Of a stretch of 64,000 bases of DNA, positions 54,336 through 62,177 are shown one piece after another. Within the stretch, counting starts at the first letter, position 1. The number at the start of each line of letters is the position of its first letter. A program made the position numbers and the translations under genes. The DNA is from Bacteroides sp. Lineage in GTDB: Bacteria > Bacteroidota > Bacteroidia > Bacteroidales > Bacteroidaceae. The notes beneath the pieces are model-generated. The model worked only from the letters and a program-made list of their open reading frames with translations, did no database searches and was not told the origin of the DNA. The stretch spans positions 1-64,000 of the forward strand of contig SUXX01000001.1 in assembly GCA_015060735.1 (NCBI GenBank), read 5' to 3'.

Positions 54336-54351
54336 AGTCTTCGCAGAACTT
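54283..54351 (-). repeat. Left inverted repeat (IR-L) of the inversion switch
   Basis: 69 bases matching IR-R (56463-56531) in opposite orientation at 67 positions, including an uninterrupted 50-base identity (54289-54338 here). It encodes the 23 residues from SSAKT to AIKPN in the silent left susC, in the same frame as in the right susC. Recombination between the two repeats inverts 54352-56462. Confidence 0.9.
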
Positions 54352-54375
54352 AGTACACTAAGTCTTCGCAGAACT
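54335..54375. repeat. Duplicated recombination half-site at IR-L
   Basis: AAGTCTTCGCAGAACT occurs twice in direct order, at 54335-54350 (the inner end of IR-L) and 54360-54375, separated by TAGTACACT. The unit has AAGT...ACTT outer arms in near-palindromic form, as in core sites of tyrosine recombinases. The right repeat has only one copy, with one change. Confidence 0.75.
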
Positions 54376-54608
54376 ATGCATCCCTTTATTGTGCTGTCTT
54401 TATGAGAGTTACACCCTGTATGCTACACTCGCTCACCTACGGTAAGTCTTTTAGCTTACATCCATTATCCTTTGTTTGAGTGATGCTTTGTTCCTATATT
54501 TCTACCTATATATATAATAAGGTGTATTCAATTTTGTCTCTGACTCATCTATGGCTGTGTACTTGAAATATTAGCTTTCGCTTCTAGAAGTATTAATCGA
54601 TAGTTTTT

Positions 54609-54720
54609 GAGCAACTAGCTTTTCCACAACATGTGGATAAACTTTTCCACAGTATATAGAATAGTTGTTCCACATTCTGTGGAAAGGGCGTTCCACGTAA
54701 TGTGGAAAAGCTAATTGTTC
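54609..54720. promoter_or_regulatory. Array of four TTCCAC-N5-GTGGAA palindromes at 23-base spacing
   Basis: Units start at 54622, 54645, 54668 and 54691, exactly 23 bases apart. Units 3 and 4 are perfect (TTCCACATTCTGTGGAA, TTCCACGTAATGTGGAA), unit 1 has one change (ends GTGGAT), unit 2 keeps the left half and has a decayed right half (ATAGAA). The array is enclosed by a further inverted repeat (about GAGCAACTAGCTTTTCCACA at 54609-54628 and its 18/20 match at 54701-54720). It lies in the invertible segment between the recombinase stop and IR-L. A likely use is binding of the recombinase or an accessory protein. Confidence 0.75.
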
Positions 54721-54811
54721 AGCATGTAGAGACTAATTCTAGCCGAGAAACGTGTCAATGTATCCGGAGAAGGGGGATAGTTCCTACATTTTTCTTCTTT
54801 CTACTCTTTTT

Positions 54812-55978
54812 CTACCTCTTTGTTTTAGTGCACCTTTTCAGGTCTTTCACCAATGTTCTTTCCATCACTTGACTATAAATCTGAGTGGTGGAAATATTGC
54901 GATGTCCTAAGAGCTTCTGCACGGTGGTAATGTTGGCACCCTTGTCTATCAGCAGTGTTGCATTGGTGTGGCGTGCCGAATGGAAAGAAAAATGCTTTTT
55001 GATTCCCGCCAGTTTCCCGATGCGAATCAGTTTCTTATTGATGCTGGAGTTGGACTTCAGCTTGAAGAAACCGGACAAGTGGTGTCCATACTTTCGAAGC
55101 ATCTTCCAGGCTTTGCCTTCGAATAGCAAGGCTAAAGGCAATTTAACCTCCGCGCCGGTTTTTACGGCTTTAAACACAATCCATGGTTTCCCGTTGATTC
55201 GCTGGATATTTTGCTCGCTCAGACTGGTAAAGTCGGAATAGCGAAGCCCGGTATAACAACAAAACAGAAAGGCGTCCAACGCATGTTCCAATGAAGAATG
55301 ACGCCCCTCCAATGACAATTCTTCCAGCCTTTGTACTTCTTCCGGTAGCAGAAAGGCATGCTTAAACTCCTTTGTCTTGATGCGATACCTTCTGAAGGCA
55401 TAGTCTTCCATGCTGAGATAACCTCTGTCGATGGCCGAGTTGACAAAGGCCTTCAAGTGTTTCATGTGCTTGGCTACGGTGTTGACATGTAGGCCGCTCT
55501 CGACAAGGTAATGTTCGAAGTCGAAGATGAATTTGCTGTTTACATCCTCGAAGGTCAGCGTAGGACAGAATTTCCGTAATAAGATCCATGTGGTCATTCG
55601 GTTCTTTCGGGTGCTTTCTCGGGCTTGAGAAGCGTAGATGACATCTTTAATAAATTGCAGGAAGGAAGGTGAAGCTTGCGGATTGCACTTGCCTTTCAAG
55701 TGGTCGAGTGTCACCTCATGCCCACTTTTCCACAAATTTAATTCTTTTTGTTCCAGGTGTAGGATGAATTCTCTCAGCATCCGATTGAGCTGTTCCGCAT
55801 GAGGATGTTTTATAATGATTCGTTTCTTTTTGTCCCATTGTTCGGGTTTCAAGTAAATATGGGAAGAGAAATATATCTTTTTCCCCATTAAGTAAGCTTC
55901 TATTTGCAACAATGCGGTGCCATGGGCATTCAGACGTTTTTTCCTGTTGTAGACGGGTCGATAGCTGATCTTTCTCAT
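54812..55978 (-). CDS. Tyrosine recombinase (DNA invertase of the SusC switch)
   Basis: A 388-residue tyrosine recombinase. N-terminal arm-binding domain (about 1-95, 'KKRLNAHGTALLQIEAYLMGKKIYFSSHIYLKPEQWD'), SAM-like core-binding domain (about 105-205), catalytic domain with Arg246 in TGLRYSD, His333 and Arg336 in HSARH, His359 in LGHRN and the nucleophile Tyr368 in QIYSQ. All essential residues are present, so it should be active. Its position between two inverted repeats identifies it as the probable invertase of this switch, cutting and rejoining IR-L and IR-R. The gene itself flips with the segment. Confidence 0.9.
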   Translation of the reverse strand: MRKISYRPVYNRKKRLNAHGTALLQIEAYLMGKKIYFSSHIYLKPEQWDKKKRIIIKHPHAEQLNRMLREFILHLEQKELNLWKSGHEVTLDHLKGKCNPQASPSFLQFIKDVIYASQARESTRKNRMTTWILLRKFCPTLTFEDVNSKFIFDFEHYLVESGLHVNTVAKHMKHLKAFVNSAIDRGYLSMEDYAFRRYRIKTKEFKHAFLLPEEVQRLEELSLEGRHSSLEHALDAFLFCCYTGLRYSDFTSLSEQNIQRINGKPWIVFKAVKTGAEVKLPLALLFEGKAWKMLRKYGHHLSGFFKLKSNSSINKKLIRIGKLAGIKKHFSFHSARHTNATLLIDKGANITTVQKLLGHRNISTTQIYSQVMERTLVKDLKRCTKTKR

Positions 55979-56173
55979 AATTCTCGTGTTGAAGAAAATT
56001 TAACATTAAAGCGTTAAAAAGAAAGCTAAATCAAAAAAATAGGTTTACTCCCGCTTCTTTGAAAAGCCTCTCTTTTCTGAATAAAAATAAAAGAATGATG
56101 CAAGATTAATGCAAAAAAGTGCTGAAAAGCATAGAAAAGAGGGGCAAAAATGGACTTTTTCACAAATAATGAC

Positions 56174-56203
56174 TTGATAATTGAAAGATTATTAATATTT
56201 TTG
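56174..56203 (+). promoter_or_regulatory. Single promoter of the switch, now driving the right susC
   Basis: TTG at 56174-56176 and TATTTTTG at 56196-56203 are 19 bases apart, matching the -33/-7 consensus. It lies inside the invertible segment, 60 bases before the susC start. No matching promoter faces the left susC. The rest of 55979-56173 shows only an inverted repeat CCTCTCTTTTCTGA / TAGAAAAGAGGGG (56067-56144). Confidence 0.7.
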
Positions 56204-56262
56204 CCAACTGACAGAGTGAATTAATTTATTAATGTTAAGTTAAACTTTTAGAGAGAATTTTT

Positions 56263-59200
56263 ATGAAAAGAAAATTAATGCTGTTGATGACCTGCCTATT
56301 TATAGGTATTGGTCTGGTAAACGCTCAGATTGCGAAGGTAACCGGTGTGGTTACGTCGGAAGAAGACGGTTTACCTGTAGTAGGCGCCTCTGTATTAGTG
56401 AAAGGTACCACTCAAGGTACAGTTACTGATATGGACGGTAAGTTTGAATTATCAAATGTGCCAAGTTCTGCGAAAACTTTGATGATTTCTTTCATCGGTA
56501 TGCGTACGCAGGAAGTGGCTATCAAGCCAAACATGATTGTGGTGTTGAAAGCTGACAATGAAATGTTGGATGAAGTGGTGGTAACCGGTTACGGTACTTT
56601 CAAGAAATCTTCATTTACCGGTGCTGCTTCGACTATGGAGACTGAAAACTTGAAGGACGTTCCGACTGTATCTGTAGAAGATAAGTTGGCCGGTACTGTA
56701 GCAGGTGTTCAGCTGAACTCATTGTCTGGTCAGCCGGGTGCTGCTGTAAACATCAAGATTCGTGGTATGGGTTCTATCAATGCAGGTAACAACCCGTTGT
56801 TCGTTATTGATGGTGTGCCTATGACCAGTGGTAACGTAGCTGAATTCGGTTATGCTGACGCAGGTACAAACTTGTTGGCTACCTTGAACAGTAACGACAT
56901 CGAGTCAATGACTGTTATCAAGGACGCTGCTGCCGCTTCACTCTACGGTTCGCGTGCTGCCAACGGTGTAATTGTTATCAATACCAAGAAGGGTTCTGAA
57001 GGTAAGACTAATATCAACTTCAAGGCTGACTGGGGTTTCTCTAACGTAGCTATCGACTATCGTCCGACTTTGGATGGTGACAAGCGTCGCGAATTGTTAC
57101 ACTGGGGTTTGGAAAACTATGCTGCTGATAACGGTATGTCTGCATCAGACGCTACTGCTTTCGCTGACAAAAACATTGAAGCTTTCGCAGGTAAACCATC
57201 AGCCGGTTGGACTGACTGGAGAGATTTGTTGATTAAGAACGGTAATCACCAGAACTACGAAGTAAGTGCATCAGGTGGTAACTCTAAGACTAAGTATTAT
57301 TCTTCTTTGTCTTATACTAAGCAGGAAGGTGTTACTTTGGGTGCAGGTCTGGAACGTATGACAGGTACTGTTAACGCCAGCCATCAGGCCGGTCGCGTGA
57401 AGTTGGAAGCCAGCTCTATGTTCTCTAAGACTAACCAGAAGTTGAGCAACGAAGGTACTTCATTCGCTTCTCCATGGATGGCTGTATCTTGGACAACTTC
57501 TCCGGCAATGACTGCTTACGAAGAAGACGGTAGCTGGAGCACTTGGTTCCCTATCACCAGCGGTACTAACCCGTTGCAGAGCTTGACTTATAACTATAAC
57601 AAGTCAAACGTAACTCGTTCTATGAACACATTGGCTGCTACATGGAACATTTGGGACAACTTGAACCTCCGTCAATCTTTGTCATACGACTATATCAACA
57701 ATACATCTGATACATTCTGGGATCGTCGTTCAGGTGACGGTGATGACTACAACGGCTTGTTGCAACGCGTTATCGCTACTCACGAACGCTTGAACACTCA
57801 GACTCAGTTGACTTATGCCAAGACTTTCAATGAAGTGCACAATGTAGATGCTTTGTTGGGCTTCGAAACTGAAGACTATCAGTATGCATGGCTTTACGCA
57901 AGCGGTTACGACTATCCGGGTTTGAAGACTGAATTGCAGAATGCCGGTACAAGAGACGCAGAATCAGGCAAGGACCGCTCGAAGATGGTTTCTTACTTGG
58001 GTCGCTTGAACTATAACTATGCTGACAAGTATTATGTAAGTGCTTCTTATCGTATGGACGGTACTTCTCGTTTGGCTCGTGACAACCGTTGGGGTTCATT
58101 CTGGTCGGCATCAGGTTCTTGGCGTTTCATGCAAGAAAGCTTCATGGAAGGTTTGAAGAGTGTTGTTACTGATGGTAAGCTCCGTGCTTCTTACGGTGTG
58201 AACGGTACATTGCCTTCAAGCTACTATGGTTACATGACTTTGTATTCTTACGGTTGGATGTACAACGGTTTGGGTGGTATGGCAGAAGGTAATGCCGGTA
58301 ACTTGGATTTGAAGTGGGAAAAGAACAAGTCTTTGAATATTGGTCTTGACCTTACTTTGTGGGATCGTTTGTCAATGACTGTTGACTGGTATACCCGTAC
58401 TTCTTCAGACTTGTTGATGAGTAAACCTATCTCTTACGTTCCGGGTTACAACAGTGCATCAGCATTGATGAACGTAGGTGAATTGAAGAACACCGGTATC
58501 GAAGTGGAACTCCGCTCGACTAATATCGATTCAAAGGATTGGTTGTGGACTACTTCATTCAATATCGGTCACAATAAGAACAAGTTGGTGAAGTTGGATG
58601 GTATGCAGACTGAAATCATCGATGGTCGTTTGATTCATCGCGAAGGCGAAGCTTACAACTCATTCTACTTGTACGAATATGCAGGTGTGAACCCTGAAAC
58701 AGGTAACGAATGGTACTACATCAACGGTGACGGAGCAGACGCTCGCGAAAAGACCGAAGATTTGACTAAGGTAAACAAGGTGATTGTTGGTAAGCCGGAT
58801 CCGGTTGTTCAAGGTGGTTTGACTAACTTTGTGAAGTGGAAATTCATCGACTTCAACATGACATTGACTTACTCGTTGGGTGGTGAAGCATTTAACTATG
58901 CTACATGGCAGAATGCTAACGGTGGTAATGCATCTTATATTTATTATGGTGCTGTTCCGGCATTCTATGATATCGACAAGATGTGGAAGCAACCGGGTGA
59001 CAATGCTGCACTTCCTCGTTTCGTATACGGTAACGAATATTATACTACTCAATCTTCTCGTTGGTTGATGTCTACTGACCACTTGCGTATCAAGAATATG
59101 ACAGTAGGTTTCACATTGCCACAGAACTGGATTAAGAGTGCAGGTCTCAGCAAGTTGAGAGCTTATTTTGCTGCCAACAACCTGTTGACATGGAAGAGCG

Positions 59201-59301
59201 ATGACCTGATTGTGGATCCTGAAACTCCGGCAGACGGTCTTTGTACATTCGAAGCTCCTGCTTTGAGAACATTTACATTCGGTATTGAAGTTGGATTCTA
59301 A
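56263..59301 (+). CDS. SusC/RagA TonB-dependent receptor, ON state (right unit)
   Basis: A 1012-residue outer-membrane receptor. Signal peptide 'MKRKLMLLMTCLFIGIGLVNA', CarboxypepD_reg-like domain (about 25-105, 'VTGVVTSEEDGLPVVGASVLVKGTTQGTVTDMDGKFEL'), TonB box region 'EVVVTGYGTFKKSSFTGAAS', plug (about 125-235, 'IKIRGMGSINAGNNPLFVIDGVPM', 'GSRAANGVIVINTKKG'), then the 22-strand barrel ending 'LRTFTFGIEVGF'. It imports a bulky ligand bound by the SusD partner 21 bases downstream. The first 67 codons and promoter lie in the invertible segment. Codon use is strongly biased, suggesting high expression. Confidence 0.95.
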   Translation: MKRKLMLLMTCLFIGIGLVNAQIAKVTGVVTSEEDGLPVVGASVLVKGTTQGTVTDMDGKFELSNVPSSAKTLMISFIGMRTQEVAIKPNMIVVLKADNEMLDEVVVTGYGTFKKSSFTGAASTMETENLKDVPTVSVEDKLAGTVAGVQLNSLSGQPGAAVNIKIRGMGSINAGNNPLFVIDGVPMTSGNVAEFGYADAGTNLLATLNSNDIESMTVIKDAAAASLYGSRAANGVIVINTKKGSEGKTNINFKADWGFSNVAIDYRPTLDGDKRRELLHWGLENYAADNGMSASDATAFADKNIEAFAGKPSAGWTDWRDLLIKNGNHQNYEVSASGGNSKTKYYSSLSYTKQEGVTLGAGLERMTGTVNASHQAGRVKLEASSMFSKTNQKLSNEGTSFASPWMAVSWTTSPAMTAYEEDGSWSTWFPITSGTNPLQSLTYNYNKSNVTRSMNTLAATWNIWDNLNLRQSLSYDYINNTSDTFWDRRSGDGDDYNGLLQRVIATHERLNTQTQLTYAKTFNEVHNVDALLGFETEDYQYAWLYASGYDYPGLKTELQNAGTRDAESGKDRSKMVSYLGRLNYNYADKYYVSASYRMDGTSRLARDNRWGSFWSASGSWRFMQESFMEGLKSVVTDGKLRASYGVNGTLPSSYYGYMTLYSYGWMYNGLGGMAEGNAGNLDLKWEKNKSLNIGLDLTLWDRLSMTVDWYTRTSSDLLMSKPISYVPGYNSASALMNVGELKNTGIEVELRSTNIDSKDWLWTTSFNIGHNKNKLVKLDGMQTEIIDGRLIHREGEAYNSFYLYEYAGVNPETGNEWYYINGDGADAREKTEDLTKVNKVIVGKPDPVVQGGLTNFVKWKFIDFNMTLTYSLGGEAFNYATWQNANGGNASYIYYGAVPAFYDIDKMWKQPGDNAALPRFVYGNEYYTTQSSRWLMSTDHLRIKNMTVGFTLPQNWIKSAGLSKLRAYFAANNLLTWKSDDLIVDPETPADGLCTFEAPALRTFTFGIEVGF
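56463..56531 (+). repeat. Right inverted repeat (IR-R) of the inversion switch
   Basis: Mate of IR-L (54283-54351). It differs at 56475 (A for G) and 56526 (G for A) and encodes residues 68-90 of the right SusC. The two changes are synonymous in frame (AAA/AAG Lys, AAG/AAA Lys), so the fusion peptide is the same in either orientation. Confidence 0.9.
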
Positions 59302-59322
59302 AAACAATCAAGATTAAAAGAC

Positions 59323-60801
59323 ATGAAAAAGAATATATTTAAAACATTTGTCTGTGGTTTCGCTGTGTTGGCTCTGACTTCATGTGCCAACAACTGGCTG
59401 GACACAGAACCGAGTAATGGTGTAGATGCAAGCACTGCCATTACCACTGATGAAGAATTGTACAGTGCCCGTACAGGTATGTACTACATGTTCAAAGGTA
59501 GCTCTAGCTACTACGATTATTATGGTGCCCGTATGTGGTATTATGCCGATGTTCGTGGCGAAGATATTCAGAATGAGCCTTCTGGTAGCCGTACTACTTC
59601 TATGTATGGTTTCACTTATCGTACAGCATCGGATGCTCCGTCTATCTGGACTACTCCGTATCGTGTAATTCGTCGTGCCAGCCGTGTGATTGAAGCTGCT
59701 GAAAGCGGTAACTTGACCGGTGATGCAGCATGGATTGCTGAAATGGCAGCTGAAGCGAGAGTGCTCCGTGCGTTGGCACACTTCGACTTGGTGCGTGTGT
59801 ATGGTCAGACTTATACAGCCGATAACGGCGCTTCTTACGGTGTGCCTATCGTTACTTCTGCTTTGGGTATCGATGCTACTCCGGGTCGTAATACAGTAGC
59901 TGAAGTTTATACGTTCGTAGAAAACGAATTGAACGCTGCTATCAGTTCAGGTGCTTTGTCTACAGACATCACTACAGGTTATGTAAATGCATGGGCTGCC
60001 AAGGCTATCTTGTCACGTGTATATTTGTATAAGGGTGACAATGCCAACGCTTTAAGCTTGGCTGAAGACATCATCAACAACAGCCCGTACGAATTGTGGG
60101 CAAACGATGAATATGCCGGTGCATGGGATAAGAAGAGCCCTGCTCACATCAAGGAACCTATTTTGGAAATCGTAATGACAGGTACTACTGACTGGGTTGA
60201 CCGTGAAGGTATCGCAAACTTGTATCAGGAAAGTGGTTATGCTGATATGATCATGACTAAGAGCTTCCTAAACATGATGAGCGAAGATATGGATGACTGC
60301 CGTTGGGGTGTAATGGTAGCTGCTCAAACAGAAGATTACGGTGCTAAGTATGGTACAGACCGCGTGTTCTTGAACAAGTATTTGGCTATGAATACATTCA
60401 ACAGTTTGCCGGTTATCCGTTTGTCTGAAATCTATTTGATTGCTGCTGAAGCTGCTGCCAAGACTAGTGCTGCTGACAAGGCTGCTAAGTATTTGAACGC
60501 TATCGTTCTTCGTGCTAATCCGAACGCTACTCCGGTGGCTGAAGCGGATGCTACAGTAGCTCGTATATGTAAGGAACGTCGTAAAGAATTGGTAGGTGAA
60601 GGTCACCGTTTGTTCGATGCTATGCGTAACAACGAAACCATCACTCGCTATACTTCAGAAGCAGACAGAGGTTATCACTCACCATTGAATGAAGAAGCTC
60701 GTTCATTCGACCGTTCTTTCTTCAAGGTGTTGTTGCCGATTCCGCAAGGCGAATTGGACGTAAACCCAACTATCGCTGCACAGCAGAATCCGGGTTATTA
60801 A
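59323..60801 (+). CDS. SusD/RagB-family lipoprotein (right unit)
   Basis: A 492-residue surface lipoprotein: signal with LTSC ('FVCGFAVLALTSCANNWLDTEPS'), 'YYDYYGARMWYYADVRGEDIQNEPSGSRTTSMYGFTYRTASD', 'AARVLRALAHFDLVRVYGQTY' SusD blocks, 'AWAAKAILSRVYLYKGDNANALSLAEDII' TPR pair, and the C-terminal 'ICKERRKELVGEGHRLFDAMRNNETI'. It forms the lid of the receptor encoded just upstream. The ligand cannot be named from sequence; no glycoside hydrolase or peptidase is linked. Confidence 0.93.
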   Translation: MKKNIFKTFVCGFAVLALTSCANNWLDTEPSNGVDASTAITTDEELYSARTGMYYMFKGSSSYYDYYGARMWYYADVRGEDIQNEPSGSRTTSMYGFTYRTASDAPSIWTTPYRVIRRASRVIEAAESGNLTGDAAWIAEMAAEARVLRALAHFDLVRVYGQTYTADNGASYGVPIVTSALGIDATPGRNTVAEVYTFVENELNAAISSGALSTDITTGYVNAWAAKAILSRVYLYKGDNANALSLAEDIINNSPYELWANDEYAGAWDKKSPAHIKEPILEIVMTGTTDWVDREGIANLYQESGYADMIMTKSFLNMMSEDMDDCRWGVMVAAQTEDYGAKYGTDRVFLNKYLAMNTFNSLPVIRLSEIYLIAAEAAAKTSAADKAAKYLNAIVLRANPNATPVAEADATVARICKERRKELVGEGHRLFDAMRNNETITRYTSEADRGYHSPLNEEARSFDRSFFKVLLPIPQGELDVNPTIAAQQNPGY

Positions 60802-60820
60802 TACTGACCTGAAAAGAATA

Positions 60821-60857
60821 AAAAGAATGCATCTCAACCGGATGCATTCTTTTTTTG
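60821..60857 (+). terminator. Terminator of the right SusC/SusD unit
   Basis: AAAAGAATGCATC and GATGCATTCTTTT form a 13-pair stem followed by TTT, 20 bases after the SusD stop. Confidence 0.85.
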
Positions 60858-60885
60858 TTATATATGGAAGAAAAAACTATCTTTG
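60854..60885 (+). promoter_or_regulatory. Promoter of hflX
   Basis: TTTG at 60854-60857 and TATCTTTG at 60878-60885 are 20 bases apart. The -33 box lies in the T run of the preceding terminator. The -7 box also shows that the longer frame from 60883 cannot be the start. Confidence 0.7.
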
Positions 60886-60909
60886 TCGCGGATTATACAA
60901 CGTAGATAC

Positions 60910-62163
60910 ATGAAAGAATTTGTCATATCAGAAGCAAAAGTCGAAACGGCTATCTTGGTCGGCTTGATAACTCAAACGCAAGACGAACGGAAAACGACGG
61001 AATATTTGGATGAACTGGAGTTTTTGGCACATACAGCCGGTGCCAAAGTGGTGCGACGTTTTACCCAGAAACTTCCGGCAGCCCATTCGGTGACTTATGT
61101 AGGGAAAGGTAAATTGGAAGAAATCCGTGACTACATCCGTACGGAGGAAGAAGAAGAACGTGAAATAGGGATGGTTATCTTTGATGATGAACTTTCGGCC
61201 AAGCAAATCCGTAACATCGAAGCGGAGCTGAAAGTGAAAATATTGGACCGTACATCTTTGATTCTCGATATTTTTGCCATGCGTGCTCAGACAGCGAATG
61301 CCAAAACGCAGGTGGAATTGGCTCAATATAAATATATGTTGCCTCGCTTGCAACGATTGTGGACTCACTTGGAACGTCAGGGGGGTGGTTCCGGTGCCGG
61401 AGGTGGTAAAGGTTCGGTAGGTCTTCGCGGCCCTGGTGAAACGCAGTTGGAAATGGACCGCCGTATCATCTTGAATCGTATGTCGTTGTTGAAAGAACGA
61501 TTGGCAGAGATTGATAAGCAAAAGGCCACCCAGCGGAAGAATCGCGGACGGATGATTCGTGTAGCTTTGGTTGGATACACCAATGTGGGAAAATCAACAT
61601 TAATGAATCTGTTGGCCAAAAGTGAAGTCTTTGCTGAAAATAAGTTGTTTGCTACCCTCGATACAACGGTTCGTAAAGTAATCATTGAGAATCTTCCTTT
61701 CCTGCTCTCAGATACGGTAGGGTTTATCCGTAAACTTCCTACGGATCTGGTTGAATCGTTCAAGTCTACATTGGATGAAGTTCGTGAGGCGGACTTCTTG
61801 GTGCATGTGGTAGACATTTCGCATCCGGATTTTGAAGAACAAATCGAGGTGGTGAATAAAACCATTGCTGATTTGGGTGCCAATGGAAAGCCGGGTATGA
61901 TTGTCTTCAATAAAATTGATGCTTATACCTATGTAGAAAAGGCTGAGGATGATTTGACTCCCAAAACAAAGGAGAATATCACCTTGGAAGAATTGATGAA
62001 GACATGGATGGCCAAATTAGATGATAATTGCATCTTTATTTCAGCTCGTGAGAAGACTAACTTGGATGAACTAAAAACAGTCGTATATAATAAGGTGAGA
62101 GAACTTCATGTACAGAAGTATCCTTATAATGATTTTCTCTATCAAACGTATGATGTTGAATAA
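60910..62163 (+). CDS. hflX: HflX ribosome-associated GTPase
   Basis: A 417-residue GTPase. N-terminal ND1 domain ('AILVGLITQTQDERKTTEYLDELEFLAHTAGAKVVRRFTQKL'), Gly-rich linker 'GGSGAGGGKGSVGLRGPGETQLEMDRR', then the G domain: GYTNVGKST (G1), SDTVGFIRKLP (G3), FNKID (G4). It splits or rescues ribosomes under stress. ATG 60910 (MKEFVISEAKVETAILVG) is chosen on promoter position. The DUF4954 gene follows after 14 bases and probably shares the transcript. Confidence 0.95.
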   Translation: MKEFVISEAKVETAILVGLITQTQDERKTTEYLDELEFLAHTAGAKVVRRFTQKLPAAHSVTYVGKGKLEEIRDYIRTEEEEEREIGMVIFDDELSAKQIRNIEAELKVKILDRTSLILDIFAMRAQTANAKTQVELAQYKYMLPRLQRLWTHLERQGGGSGAGGGKGSVGLRGPGETQLEMDRRIILNRMSLLKERLAEIDKQKATQRKNRGRMIRVALVGYTNVGKSTLMNLLAKSEVFAENKLFATLDTTVRKVIIENLPFLLSDTVGFIRKLPTDLVESFKSTLDEVREADFLVHVVDISHPDFEEQIEVVNKTIADLGANGKPGMIVFNKIDAYTYVEKAEDDLTPKTKENITLEELMKTWMAKLDDNCIFISAREKTNLDELKTVVYNKVRELHVQKYPYNDFLYQTYDVE

Positions 62164-62177
62164 ACATAATTAAAATA

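Larger units (their letters stand above)
54283..56531. mobile_element. Invertible DNA segment controlling SusC expression
   Basis: The segment from IR-L to IR-R carries, leftward, a tyrosine recombinase gene and, rightward, one promoter, signal peptide and the first 67 codons of susC. Invertible body is 54352-56462 (2111 bases). In the present orientation the promoter reads into the right susC; after inversion it would read into the left susC. No other gene is visible. The sub-stretch 54376-54608 holds no recognisable signal. This arrangement matches the known class of SusC/SusD phase-variable inversions of Bacteroides fragilis. Confidence 0.88.

Noticed and set aside
54376..54608. Second promoter or leader for the left susC
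   Set aside because: No leftward TAnnTTTG box with spacing, no start codon in frame with a signal peptide.
54622..54707. CRISPR-like array or origin (TGTGGATAA at 54632-54640 looks like a DnaA box)
   Set aside because: Linkers are six bases, and only one DnaA-like nonamer is present, explained by one change in a TTCCAC-N5-GTGGAA unit; no dnaA or replication genes nearby.
60928..61521. Leftward 197-codon open frame
   Set aside because: Antisense to the N-terminal half of HflX; no domain, no ribosome site.
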